Assembly: GCF_022201045.2 (NCBI RefSeq)
Contig: NC_068562.1
Coordinates: forward strand, 11,593,001 to 11,657,000
DNA length: 64,000 nucleotides
Direction: 5' to 3'
Source of the DNA: Citrus sinensis
Lineage: Eukaryota; Streptophyta; Magnoliopsida; Sapindales; Rutaceae
The position numbers and the translations under genes were made by a program. Shown piece after piece: positions 24,400 through 36,092 of the stretch. Numbering within the stretch: the first letter of the stretch is position 1; every line of letters starts with the position of its first letter. The notes under the pieces were generated by a model. It did not search any database. It worked only from the letters and a program-made list of their open reading frames with translations, and was not told where the DNA came from.

Positions 24400-24989
24400 G
24401 TAAGATAGCCAAGCCAACATATTACTAATGTGTAGCCAACAAAAATATTAACATAGTTACTTTCTCACTGTAATATCCTAACAATAACTATGCCTAAATA
24501 TGTAAAATGTAGGGAGCGAACCATGTATCATATATGTATCTTTCTATCTTTCTACATGATGAGCCCATGTACCATGTAACTTGCCCTTTTTTCTGTATTA
24601 TGGACAGACACTTTTCAGGATCTTCATTCTTTCCAATAATTTTAAGTTAGAAGTCCAACCATCTCTAAGTCTTAAAATAATCTAGAACAGACGAGGGAGA
24701 GTGGGTAAATGAATGGCCAACAGAATCAGTCCTCTCATTTCTTTACTTTTTGTGTCTCAAAATCCTTTGTTACATTCTAACCAATTTATGTGGGTCACTA
24801 GATTTCATTTTCTTTCATATACGATAAGAGGATAAGTTGATATGCTCTGATTATTAATTATTAGTTATGGAGTTGCAGAGACTCCTTTGTCATTTTTCTT
24901 TGGTGATTATGAGATATATACATGGTGGCCTTGGTGGACAAATGACATCTCTTCCCAAGTTATTTTTTTCATAACATCACCAAGAAAGT
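24400..24989. other. 3' UTR of the TPR-like gene and intergenic DNA
   Basis: 3' UTR-like sequence to about 24600, then unique AT-rich DNA up to the left edge of the segmental duplication. Confidence 0.45.
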
Positions 24990-25423
24990 GATTGGAAGAT
25001 AGAGATCAAGCTGAGGATCCAAGAACATTTTAGCAGATGAAAAATCTCAATCATTGAACTTAGAATTGGCTTTGGTAGCAGGGAAACAGAACCAATATCA
25101 ACCATTTGAGATTAGGTGGATGTGAATAGTTTCCAAATTCAATAGATATTTCTTCAATAAATATAATTAAAAATACATTAAAAATCTCTCTTTAGATTAA
25201 CTAGAATCCTCCATCAGAAGAGCTTGTGAATGGTCTCATTGTGAAAGCGTGGGGACAATTTTCCCGGGGTAATGAAGCCAAAAGCAAAAAATGATTTGTG
25301 ATGTAATCTGGCATATTATTTTATGTTATCACAACTCAATCTGCAAAGACTATCTATGAAAGCAACAAGAAGAAAATCTCATACTCGCAAATTGAGAATT
25401 TTTTAATATGCTGGTCATAGATA

Positions 25424-25428
25424 TTAAA
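25424..25428. repeat. Target-site duplication TTAAA, left (copia)
   Basis: TTAAA directly precedes the element's first TG and recurs at 30792-30796 directly after its terminal CA. The paralogous empty site at 39205-39209 has a single TTAAA. Confidence 0.85.
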
Positions 25429-25525
25429 TGTTAAAGAATAATAAGAATATGGAGGCAAATAACAAATAAGTTTTCTTAGGATTTGAGACGTGTTTGCACA
25501 CTTTCCTTTAAGGTTTTATTTGCCC
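25429..25525. repeat. Inverted terminal repeat of the copia element, left arm
   Basis: Starts TGTTAAAGAATAATAAGAAT and matches the reverse complement of about 30700-30791 for some 90 bases, with several substitutions and small indels. In the right arm this sequence lies just upstream of, and overlaps, the start of gag. Confidence 0.85.
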
Positions 25526-25529
25526 TCAC

Positions 25530-26202
25530 CAATCTTGGTTTGCTATAGAGTTTTAATGGCAAATTACCCCCAAGATATATCAAATCCTGAATACAATCTC
25601 TAACAAATAAGATTGTATTTCCAGAACATATATGAAACCTGCAAAATCTGATATTAATCTAATTGTATATGTTTCCTTTATGAAGAAGATGTTAATTCAA
25701 AAGAATGCAACCATTCGAAATGGTACTTCTTCAAAAAACTCTTTTGGTTTGAATTTGCAACGATTAACACTTGAAATTTTCAAGCTTGTCAACCGTTTCT
25801 AGTTGACGCCTTTCTGGAAATAAACGGTTAACCGTTTTCTCAATAAACGGTGAGCCGTTTTATTCCAGAATGTCAAATACGTTGCTCTCTGTACATAAAC
25901 GGTTAACCGTTTTCTCAATAACCGGTGAGCCGTTTTCTCTAGACCATAAAACATGCTCTCTGGATTTAAACGGTTAGCCGTTTTCTCCATAAACGGTGAG
26001 CCGTTTTCTCTAGACCATAAAACATGCTCTCTGGAGTTAAACGGTTAGCCGTTTTCTCCATAAACGGTACGCTATTTTACCCAGAACAGAAAACATGCTC
26101 TCTGGACTTAAACGGTTAGCCGTTTTCTCAATAAACGGCAAACCGTTTTCGTCCAGAATATCAAACCAAAAAACTTGAAAGATGTTACAATCTCTCTTAC
26201 AA
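25530..26202 (-). repeat. Presumed 3' LTR of the copia element
   Basis: Non-coding region downstream of pol on the element's sense strand. A purine-rich GTGAGGAT followed by TGTAAGAGAG near 26200 could be the polypurine tract and LTR start. No second copy exists at the gag end, so the limits are inferred. Confidence 0.4.
25821..26160. repeat. 72-bp tandem repeats with AACGGTTAACCGTT palindromes
   Basis: Five diverged copies starting near 25821, 25896, 25967, 26038 and 26108. Each holds a palindrome-like AAACGGTTAACCGTTTT (or GGTTAGCC variant) and a second AAACGGTGAGCCGTTTT about 10 bases later, then a CATGCTCTCTGGA-like spacer. AACGG(T/T)A resembles Myb-binding cores. The array lies in the presumed LTR, where enhancers of plant copia elements usually sit. 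Confidence 0.8.
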
Positions 26203-26703
26203 TCCTCACTAAATTGTAATATTTTTGAGATTTATTAATGATAAACTTATACATACAAAAAGGTATCTTTCGATTTTAACCTTTAATTAGTGAGTGTATT
26301 TCAAAGCATTTACAAGACAATAGTGTGCTAAGCATTAAACTTTGTCTCTTAAGTAAATACCGGAGATACATCACATATAAGTTATCCCAGATTTCAAAGT
26401 TGTGTTCCAATAGTTAGCACTATTCCGGCCTTGTGCTCTATCTTGGATTCATGAACATTTACAAGATTAAAACAGGACATTGTTAGAAACGGCACCATTT
26501 CTTATGTTCACTTAGGTGAAGTTTCAAATCATGTCTTTAGCTACTATAAGACTTGAACTTCATTAAGAATAAATACTCAACCTCAACCTCGTAGCTATTT
26601 GCACCGAATATCTCGAATGAGATTATTTATTACTCGGTGCCAATCCAGTCACATAACAACAACTTGTTATTACCGATTTAACTATGGAGTAGCGGTGTAA
26701 CTA

Positions 26704-29700
26704 CTACATAGTTGGGTTACCGTCGTTGGTGACTTTATTGTGTAAAGGTTTCAATCCCATTCCAAAAGATGTATCCTTAACTAAGTCTCTTGAAAGACCT
26801 TTTGTTAAAGGATCTGCTAGGTTTTTATTAGTCCTAACATAAACAATATTAATAACACCATCTGCTATTAATTGTTTCACATATTCATGTCTTAAGCTAA
26901 TATGTCTAGACTTTCCATTATACACTTTATTATAAGCTCTAGACAATGTAGCTTCACTATCGCAGTACAAAGAAATAGATGGCATCGGTTGTGGCCACAA
27001 CATTATATCAAACAACAAATTTCTCAGCCATTCTGCTTCTTTGCCTGCAGCTGCAAGTGCTATAAACTCACTTTCCATTGTTGAATGAGTTATGCACGTT
27101 TGTTTCTTTGAAGCCCAAGAAACCGCTCCTCCAGCAATTGTAAAAATCCAACCAGAAGTGGATTTATTATCTCTTGTATTGGTTACCCAACTAGCATATG
27201 AATATCCTTCCAATACTTCAGGATAATCATTATAAAACAAACCCAAATTAATGGTCCTTTTAAGATAACCAAGTATCCTACCAATTGTTTTCCAGTGTTC
27301 AACACTAGGGTTACTCGTGAATCTTGACATTTTACAAACTGCAAATGCTATATCAGGCCTCGTACAATGCATAGCATACATCAAGCTACCAATAGCACTA
27401 GCATATTCTAGTTGTGCTACTACTCGGCCTGAATTTTCTAGTAATTTAATACTAGAATCATATGGGGTATTAGCTTCTTTAAATTTCAAATAATTAAATT
27501 TAAAAAGCACTTTATCTATATAATGAGATTGACACAACGAGTAACCCCCACTATGTTTATTCACTTTGACACCTAAGATAGTATCTACTTCACTAAGATC
27601 TTTCATCTTAAATTATGAAGTTAAATACTTCTTTGTATCATCTACTCCTTGCATATTTGTTCCAAAGATAAGCAAGTCATCAACATACAAGCATATAATC
27701 ACACCAAAGTCATTCGTAAATTTAAAATATATACATTTATCAGCATTATTATGCTTAAAGCCATGAGATAAAATTACCGAATCAAACTTCTCATGCCATT
27801 GTTTTGGTGCTTGCTTTAAACCATAAAGAGATTTGACTAACTTGCATACATTTTTCTCATTTCCTGGCAAAACAAATCCCTCAGGTTGTTCCATATAGAT
27901 TTCTTCATCAAGATCACCATTAAGAAAAGCTGTTTTAACATCCATTTGATGCACATATAAATTGTTCAATGAAGCAATTGCAAATAGCACTCTTATAGAA
28001 GTTAACCTAGCTACCGAAGCATATGTATCGAAATAATCAATACCATTTCTTTGCTTAAACCCTTTTGCTACTAATCTAGCCTTAAAAGTTTGCAAAGAAC
28101 CATCACTATTGTACTTTCTTCTAAATACCCATTTGCTGCTAATTGGTTGAGATCCTGGAGGAAGATCAACCAAGACCCATGTTTGATTCGATATAATCGA
28201 ATCCATTTCATCACTTACCGCCTCTCTCCAAAAAGAAGCATCTCTAGAAGACATAGCCTCGCTAAATGTCTTTGGATCTTTTTTAATATTTAACAACAAT
28301 GGTACTTTGTTAAGTACATTCTTTCTATCCCCTTCAACCAAGAAGAGTAGTGCTTGTGATGAAATAAAATCCGGAGCTAAACTCTTTTCTTTCTTTTCAC
28401 GTTCACTCCTCCTTGGTTCGAAAGATGTCATAGACTCTTTTCTTTTATTATTGTTAGTGGAGGTACTAGGAGTATTAACACATGGTTGATCAATACTTGA
28501 TTCTAATTCAATATTATAATCATGTTGAAATTTATTCTCAATAAATTCAACATCTCTAGATTCCACAATCACATTAGAATCTAAATCTAACAACCTATAT
28601 GCCTTGGAATTTTCAGCGTATCCTACGAAAACACTTTTTATACCTCTAGCACGCAACTTTGATGACTTAGGATCATGTCTTTTATAAAAAGCTAAACAAC
28701 CCCAGACCCTTAAATACATCAAGTTTGGTTTTCTTCCTTTTCAAATTTCATAAGGAGATATATGTGTTTTCAAAGATGTAATTCTGTTATGAATATGACA
28801 TGCAGTGAGTAATGCTTCCCCCCACAAATTATTTGGTAGTTTTGCATTAAGGATCATGGAATTTATCATATCCGTGAAGATCATATTCTTCCTTTTAGCC
28901 AAACCATTTTGTTGAGGAGTAAATGGAGCTGATCTTTGGTGAATAATTCCAACTTCTTCACAATAATTATTAAATTCAATTGAGAAATATTCACCACCTC
29001 TATCACTACGAACCATTTTGATTTTCTTATTTTTTTGGTTCTCAACTTCAGCTTTGAAAATTTTAAATTTATTAAAAGCTTCATTTTTTGTTCTAAGTAA
29101 ATACACATAAGTGTATCTAGAACAATCATCAATAGAAGTGATAAAGTATCTTTTACCTCCTCTTGTTAAAATGTCATTATACTCACAAATATCGGTATGT
29201 ATCAAATCTAATATTTGAGTATTTCGTTCAATTTTAGGAAAATGTTTCTTAGTTAATTTAGCTTGGATGCAGATTTCACACTTATGACCTTTAACATCAT
29301 TGCAATTAATCAAACCATGCTTAGACATGTATTTCAAAGATCTAAAGTTCAAATGTGCTAATCTAGCATGCCAAACATCACAAGACTCAACAATATAAGC
29401 TAAGTTGATATTATTATTATTAATGTTGAGTTTGTACATTCCATCACAAGAATACCATTTTCCAACAAATAATCCATTCTTTGAGATAATACAAGTATTA
29501 CTCTCAAGCACAGTCTTAAGCCCATGCTTACACATACAACTAGCAGAAATAAGATTCTTCCTAACGGAAGGTACATGAAAGACATTATACAATGTGACTT
29601 TCTTTCCAGAAGTGAAGTTGATCTCAACAACTCCTTTCCCTGCTACTATGGCTGCATTATTATTCCCCATGAGAACCATTTGTCCTTCCGTTTCTTCTTT

Positions 29701-30792
29701 GTATGATAAGAAAAATTTCTTATCATTACAAACATGAATTGTTGCACCCGAATCGAGCCACCAATCATAGGACTTAGTTTCAGCCATATTGGTTTCGGTA
29801 ATCATGCCAATTTGCATTTCAGAAACCATAGCACAAATCTCTTCAGATTTGTTTTCAATGACATTAGCTTTATGGGAATTCACTTCTTCCTTTTTCTTCT
29901 TGAATCTGCAATCACTTTGGCGATGACCTTTCTTAACACAAAAGAAACAATTTCCAGATAACTTTTGTGTGCTGGACTTTTTGAATTTCTTGTCATTCTT
30001 GACCTTAAAATTCTTTGAGAATTTACTAGCTTCAACAACATTAACTTTAGTAGAATCATACTTATCCTTGGATTCGCGAGATCTAGTCTCTTCTTCAATT
30101 ACCAAGTGTTTTTGCAATTCTTCTAAAGTTATGTTCTCTTTACTATGAAGAAGTTTCTTTCTATAATCATTCTAACTTTGAGGCAATTTAGCAATAATAG
30201 CCCCAACTTGAAATGATTCAGAAATTTCAACTTTTAACTCTCGAAGCTTAGCAACAATAATCTGTAACTCATGTATTTGATCAAGAATGAATTTTGTGTC
30301 TACCATAATAAATTCAAAATATTTAGATACAAGGAATTTGTCAGTACCTTCTTTCTCCGTTTTGTATTTGTACTCAAGAGCATTCCAAATTTCAACCGGA
30401 GAAGTCATAGAATTGTAGAGATTGTATAACCTATCAGAAAGTGTATTGAGTATGTGACCCCGGCACATCAATTCATCATCTTCACGACGTTTCCTTGCAG
30501 CCTTAACAACTTCGGTATCATCTTCTCTTGGTTCTGGAAATGGTTCCAATTTCGGATCCACAACATATGCCACTTTAAGTACAGTAAGGAGAAAGAACAA
30601 TTTTCCCTTCCAACGAGTGAAATTAGTTCCATCAAAACGATCGAGATGGACACTAGAATTCATAAATGATATCAAACTCTTCTCAGCTTCCATTTGCACA
30701 AATAAAACCTTAAAGATTGTTTGCAAACACGTCTCAAATCCTAATAAAACTTCTTTATTCTTTGCCTCCATATTCTTATTATTCTTTAACAT
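26704..30792 (-). pseudogene. Copia gag-pol polyprotein, disrupted
   Basis: One continuous frame of about 1,360 codons broken by three in-frame stops at 30172-30174 (TAG), 28741-28743 (TGA) and 27613-27615 (TAA). Gag (30792-30172) has the DRFDGTNFTRWK motif. Next come a CCHC knuckle (CFFCVKKGHRQSDC), the protease site WLDSGATIH, the integrase core, reverse transcriptase with LYVDDLL, and RNase H ending in LADPLTKGL. The first two stops sit where the family has Trp, so each is a single G-to-A change. In the integrase, the position usually read as the catalytic Glu (NGxAERKN) is Lys (NGLAKRKN), again G to A. The element cannot make an intact polyprotein. Confidence 0.9.
30700..30791. repeat. 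Inverted terminal repeat of the copia element, right arm
   Basis: Reverse complement of the left arm at 25429-25525. It ends ...ATTCTTTAACA followed by TTAAA. Confidence 0.85.
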
Positions 30793-30796
30793 TAAA

Positions 30797-32189
30797 AGGG
30801 ACGGATCTCTGTATTTTAATTTAAGTGTTCGTTCAGTTGTTACGTTTTAAAAATATATTTTTGTTATTAATTATGTTACATTTTTATCTTTATTTTTCTT
30901 TTATTTTTACAATAATAACCTAACAACAATACTTTTAACATTAATTATTTTATTTATAAAAAATTTAATTAGTAGATGAACCAATAAATATTTATTAACA
31001 AATTCACTAATAAGTATCAATATAACAGAAATAATATTTTCTGCACCTTCACAACAATCTTACTAATAATTATTTATAAATAAATTAATATTGGCTAACT
31101 TAAAGTAATATTTAATATTCTTTCAATAATCTTACTGACAATTATATATAAAATTTTAATTTACCAAATCAATAAAGTAAAATAATAACATAAACATTTA
31201 CATTAGTTTTTATTTTTTTTAAGATTAATTTGATAAATTAATATTTTTTCAGTAATATCTGAAAAATATTGCTGCAAGAGTATTATTATAAAAAGAAAGA
31301 AAAATTATGGGTAGGAACATAATAATTTTAACAGTAGAGGTTTTTTGAGGTATTATTTAAAATATAAAGACTAAATGACCTATTATGCTAAAATATAACG
31401 ACTTAACATGCATTTACCCCATTAAAAGAAAATGTTTTCTAGCTACCATAAATTGCAACAGAAACACTAGATCTATCTTGAATCCTCCTGATTGAATTTA
31501 CAGTGTGTGATACTAAGCAAATGGCAAATGGTTTTAGCAGCAATCGTCTTGCTTTTGAATCTCCGATGTGATATGTCTTCTCAATTGATTACTTACTTGA
31601 AAGTTGATTAAATATCTCTATATAATAATCATAAAAATATTTTCTGCATATGTTATATATGGGATTGTCACAAAATAGTAGAAACGCATCAAATAACAAG
31701 ATCAATTTTAGAGGTAATAGAATACTAGTATGAACAATCGTTTTATAATCTGAGAGACGTTGATACCAAACATTAATAAACTTGAAGCTGGACTGGGGGA
31801 AGGAAAATTATAGAAGCTAATATTAATCACCTCAAGTTTAAATGAATCTAACTAAGATTAAATGGGACAGTTTCCATTTCATCTGTCGCAAACAGTCCAA
31901 ACTACTACCGGTACCTTAAATCAGAGATCATTAGCCTTTTTTCGAAACCAGAAGTAGAACAAGGATAACATATAGTAATGATATTGTGATCGGAATTCGG
32001 AAACTTCACCAAAAGGCAAGACTAAAAGCTCATATTCACTAAAGCTAATTTGTAAGAACTTGTAAGCATATTTAAGAATTTGCACATAAAGGATCAGAAA
32101 ACTAGAAAGTTTCTTCTATTGACGCAAAAGCTAACCTTCCACAGTTGACTGAAGATACTTGCATTTGTTGTCTATAGTATTTGTTTCTA
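30797..32189. other. AT-rich 3' flank of kinase copy 1, duplicated
   Basis: No ORF. The sequence aligns with 39210-40601 in copy 2, so it is part of the segmental duplication rather than an independent element. Confidence 0.7.
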
Positions 32190-32330
32190 TCATCTTGGGC
32201 CTGATAATTGAATTTCTGACAAAAATGCACTACTATTGTCATCAACTACTCCTGAAGAAGTACCCTCTTCACTGCTCCACTTAGAGAAACTTGAGTAAGC
32301 CCATGAATTAAACTGAGAAGGGGTTGGAGG

Positions 32331-34640
32331 CTAAGGTGCCGGACAGAGACCTTCAAGCATTTGGACAACTTTAGTCATCGGTGGTCTCAACTGCATCTCA
32401 TTTTGTATGCACCACAATGCAACTTTAATTGCAGTAGCAATACTCTCATCATTTTCATCCAAATCTAGCCTCGGATCAAGGATTTCTCTTTGTTTACCTT
32501 CTTCTAGCATCTTGAAGGCATAGGAAGGAAATCGAGCTTTCTCTGAATCATCCCCTACAGAAAAACTCCTCCGGCCCCCGATGATCTCTAGCAAAACCAT
32601 ACCGTAGCTGTATACATCACTCTTCTCTGAAATAGGATTGTTTGTTATCCATTCTGGTGCAAGGTACCCCCGTGTACCCCTCAGTGTCGTGTATACAAGG
32701 CTTTCTTCACGGTTCATCAGCTTAGCCAAACCAAAATCTGAAACTTTGGCAGTGAAATTATCATCGAGAAGAACATTCTCAGGTTTTATGTCGCAATGAA
32801 CAATCTTTACCTCACACTCCTCATGAAGATAAGCTAATCCCTTTGCCATGCCTAATGCAATATTAAATCTTGTATTCCAACTCAAAAACCGACTTTCCTC
32901 AGTACTATTGAAGATCCATTTATCCAAAGACCCGTTTCCCAAGTACTCATAAGCAAGAAGCCTGTGAGCTCCCTCTATGCAGAAGCCTTTGAGTTTGACC
33001 AGATGAACATGATGTACATTCCCAATTATTGTGACTTCAGCGCTAAATTCCTTCTTCCCTTGCCCAATGCTCTCCAGCTTTTTGACTGCCACTTGGATAC
33101 CATCTGGCAGCATGCCTAGATACACTGAGCCGAACCCTCCTTGTCCAAGCTTTGTAGAGAAGTTTTTAGTTGCTTTACAAAGATCATCGTAACTGAAACG
33201 AGTAGGCATACCTGAAAATTTTTCCAAAAAGTTATCCTCTTCCAAGTCTTCTTGAGAAAATTCCGTTAATCTCTTCCTTTTGTTGTGGTGCCAGAGTCCT
33301 GCATAAAGTAGACTGGCAATTACAAGTATAGTTGCAACAACTATGACAACAATTAGTACCACGGTTTTCCCTCCACCACTTTCTCGACTTTTAGAGTTTA
33401 AGACCTCGTTTCCACTTGATATTTTGATAAATGAAACATAACCAGTAGAACCCTGCTGAGAGCGTTGCAAACTACCTATCTGATCAAACAAGAAGCAATT
33501 CTTCGTACTATTTTCAAAGAACAGCACAGAGCAGGAGCAGTTATGTAGGCAAGCTTCTTTGCATGTATTAAGATCATATCTCGGAAAGGGTGATACAAAC
33601 CCAAGTGCAAAATAATCAAGCCTTTCACCCAGATAGAAAAGCTTTGCCGAATTCATGGATACATTGCATGTTGAAGCAACTGGAGGTCTGCAGTTGAATT
33701 GAGATCTGAGGGAAGTAGGGCACTGGCACCAATTGTCAAAATAGCACACAAAATATGGGTTACAAGGCTCAGGAACACTGCAAGAATTTTGCGGGATCTT
33801 GATTGCCTCAGAAGTAGATGCCTTTCCGTTACGAAGATTAGAAAACGTAATTTCCCCATTAGAGCCTAAAATGGCAGCCCAGGTAGCATTCTCATCATTG
33901 TTTTCTGAGAAGATGAATTGCCAAAGCAATGCCTTTCTAATATCATAAAAATTCCAAGCATTGGACACCAAAGAAGCAGAATGGACCTTGGCAGCTACAC
34001 TGGTATTGGTTTTCCGGCTGTCGTTAGCCAAGGACCAATACGTTTGTGAAGTTTGATACCCTGCATACAAGACTAAATCGCCTGACTTGAATTCCAGATA
34101 AACACTCATGTTATTGCTATTGGGAAAACTTTTAAGCCTCATCCCTTCCACAAACTGTTGGCCAGGTAAAAGGGTATCAGTTGGATGGCTAAAACTCTGC
34201 CAAAGAATACTTCCATTTACCCCAAGCAATACCAAGTTGCCCGAGTCCTGCAATTCCATGCATTCAACTTTCTGTCCTGAAGTATTAGCAGACCAAGCTT
34301 CACCATTTCCTCTTTGTAAATACGCATTCCCATTTTTCTCAAACACAAACTTATCAGAATCTCTAATCAACAAGCCTCTATTGGCAGTCCAAACTACTTT
34401 TGCGCTACTAATATGAATAACAACCAGCAAAAAGAATTGAACATCCAAAGCAGTATAAAAGCCAAAACCAAAAACCGAGTTATTAGAGATTAGAAAAAGC
34501 CCGTTGTTATTGATCCACTCCATCTGGGTTGCTTCAAACCCAGGATAAAGCTTGCCAATATGTTGGGAGCCAGCAATGCAGGTTTTGAACACAAGGAGTA
34601 GACAAAAACACAAGGCCCCAGTGTATCTAAATAAACCCAT
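32331..34640 (-). CDS. G-type lectin S-receptor-like Ser/Thr kinase SD2-5-like, copy 1 (C-terminally truncated)
   Basis: Intronless, 769 residues from the ATG at 34638-34640 (MGLFRYTG, start of a signal peptide). An in-frame ATG 21 codons upstream (34703) is less likely because the signal peptide would then be internal. Domains match copy 2: bulb-type lectin, Cys-rich/PAN-like region, one membrane span, and a complete kinase domain. A stop (TAG) replaces the CAG Gln that follows GLCPAP, removing the last 47 or so residues. The lost tail is still readable to an ancestral stop at 32190-32192. The kinase domain itself is whole, so the protein may still work at the plasma membrane. Confidence 0.85.
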   Translation of the reverse strand: MGLFRYTGALCFCLLLVFKTCIAGSQHIGKLYPGFEATQMEWINNNGLFLISNNSVFGFGFYTALDVQFFLLVVIHISSAKVVWTANRGLLIRDSDKFVFEKNGNAYLQRGNGEAWSANTSGQKVECMELQDSGNLVLLGVNGSILWQSFSHPTDTLLPGQQFVEGMRLKSFPNSNNMSVYLEFKSGDLVLYAGYQTSQTYWSLANDSRKTNTSVAAKVHSASLVSNAWNFYDIRKALLWQFIFSENNDENATWAAILGSNGEITFSNLRNGKASTSEAIKIPQNSCSVPEPCNPYFVCYFDNWCQCPTSLRSQFNCRPPVASTCNVSMNSAKLFYLGERLDYFALGFVSPFPRYDLNTCKEACLHNCSCSVLFFENSTKNCFLFDQIGSLQRSQQGSTGYVSFIKISSGNEVLNSKSRESGGGKTVVLIVVIVVATILVIASLLYAGLWHHNKRKRLTEFSQEDLEEDNFLEKFSGMPTRFSYDDLCKATKNFSTKLGQGGFGSVYLGMLPDGIQVAVKKLESIGQGKKEFSAEVTIIGNVHHVHLVKLKGFCIEGAHRLLAYEYLGNGSLDKWIFNSTEESRFLSWNTRFNIALGMAKGLAYLHEECEVKIVHCDIKPENVLLDDNFTAKVSDFGLAKLMNREESLVYTTLRGTRGYLAPEWITNNPISEKSDVYSYGMVLLEIIGGRRSFSVGDDSEKARFPSYAFKMLEEGKQREILDPRLDLDENDESIATAIKVALWCIQNEMQLRPPMTKVVQMLEGLCPAP

Positions 34641-34703
34641 AATTTCTTTAACTGCAAAAACGCACTCAACTTTCCCAAATAAACACGAGCAACTTACAAC
34701 CAA

Positions 34704-36092
34704 AAATTAGCTCAAAATAACTAAAAAAATTACAGATTTTGCTATATTTCTTAAAATTTAAACATTTGCAGGAGAACTTTGAGATAGAACAAAGTGTATT
34801 GAAATTAAATCACAAAAAAATCATAAAAAGACTGATAAAATATATAAATAGCAATTGTTCTGCAGACCCTCTAAATAAAGAATCAGTCAAATTACAAGCT
34901 GCGTGAATCAAAGAGTCAAAAATCTTTTCTTTAAGCAAAAAAGGGCAAAAGCAAAAAGACTTAAAGAAACTTGGAACCGTGGCAACTGACCTCAATTGTG
35001 TTACAGAAACAAATGCGACTGCATAGCTGGGGTCTTTGGCTTTTCCCCTATTTTGAGGAAATAGAAGCCAATCCTTTCGCTTTCTCCAGATAGAAAAAAG
35101 GAAGAGAAAGTTGGAAAAGCAGGTAATGCAGATGATTGTGCAACTGCAACCAAGACTTTAATTACAACGACGTTAATCCATGTGTGGTTGCGTTTTGTCC
35201 TTTCTAGTTTCTTTCACTTTCTTTGTTTCTTATCTATGTGCGTTACATGTGATTGACTCCAAATACCAAATTTGTGTGTCCTTTCTTGGATGCCTTTCCC
35301 TGTTCACATTTTGAGTTTTCAGACTTTCGTTATCCTTTCTTGGAAACTTTTTTTGGGCGAGATGAACTCTTACTCATGACCTTCATTTTCTTTGTAACAC
35401 TGTTACTTAATTTAGGTTAAAACCTTATCTCATATACCCATCAGTGTATTTGGATGCTAATTGATTATAAAAATAAAAATTAAACCTTTGACAAAAATTA
35501 GATTATGAGAGAATCTGTGCCAATTATGATCGGACCTGAAATCTAGGATATCCGTCTCTAATGCAACAATTTATATCTTTTGTTTACAATTTGATTATTT
35601 TAATATTAGCGTGAATCTATTTGATGTACAACACAGTGCATATGAACTGTGAAAGCTCCTTCACTGCTGCTTTACAAGTTACAACCACTAGCTTAATTTG
35701 TAATTAATGGATGGATAAGATAAAGCCAAATTAATAATACAATCAGCTATATTATAAATTCTTTACTCAATCAATTATTTAATCATACAATTTGCTCAAC
35801 TGAGATTTGCATGATCATAATAAATTAATACCAAGGTGTTGCATCTAATCATAATGCCACTAATGAAAGCTTCCCCCAATCTTGTCTTCTTCGCTCGAAC
35901 GAGTTTTAGAGGACGATGGCTGTCCGTGAAATTAAGACTTCATGATAAGGGTCAAGATCCCACGACCAATCAAAACGCATCTGATTTCACTTTGCAGTTT
36001 GGTGATATTTTTTAATGCTAAAAAAAGAATTAGAATATTTTATTGGTTGGGATCGATAATTATTTTTATCTCGATAAAATGATTGAAGCTGT
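34704..36092. promoter_or_regulatory. Upstream region of kinase copy 1
   Basis: AT-rich 5' flank matching 43116-44495 in copy 2 with small indels. The position suggests promoter and 5' UTR. I see no decisive TATA box or other site. Confidence 0.4.

Larger units (their letters stand above)
25429..30791 (-). mobile_element. Ty1/copia retrotransposon (Tork-like), 5.36 kb, atypical ends
   Basis: The coding strand is minus. From right to left: gag, CCHC knuckle, protease, integrase, reverse transcriptase, RNase H, then an LTR-like region with tandem repeats. The outer ends are TG...CA with a 5-bp TTAAA duplication, and the unoccupied site survives in the second duplication copy, so the borders are certain. 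There is no 5' LTR. Instead the 90-odd bp around the gag start (about 30700-30791) reappear inverted at the other end (25429 to about 25525), giving terminal inverted repeats rather than direct ones. The insertion postdates the segmental duplication or was lost from only one copy. Confidence 0.88.
24990..36092. repeat. Tandem segmental duplication, copy 1 (interrupted)
   Basis: Removing the copia insertion and its extra target copy leaves about 5,735 bp that align end to end with 38769-44495 (5,727 bp), with scattered substitutions and small indels. The match starts at GATTGGAAGATAGAGATC and ends at ATTGAAGCTGT, just before a CACTA-like element. It contains a lectin receptor kinase gene with about 1.4 kb of flank on each side. 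Confidence 0.92.

Noticed and set aside
25799..26160. CRISPR-like array of spaced palindromic repeats
   Set aside because: The genome is a plant's, the units are 72-bp tandem copies with conserved spacers, and the array lies in a retrotransposon LTR.
34108..34416. Plus-strand ORF of 102 codons, repeated at 42520-42828
   Set aside because: It is an antisense shadow of the lectin domain of both kinase copies; its conservation follows from the coding strand.
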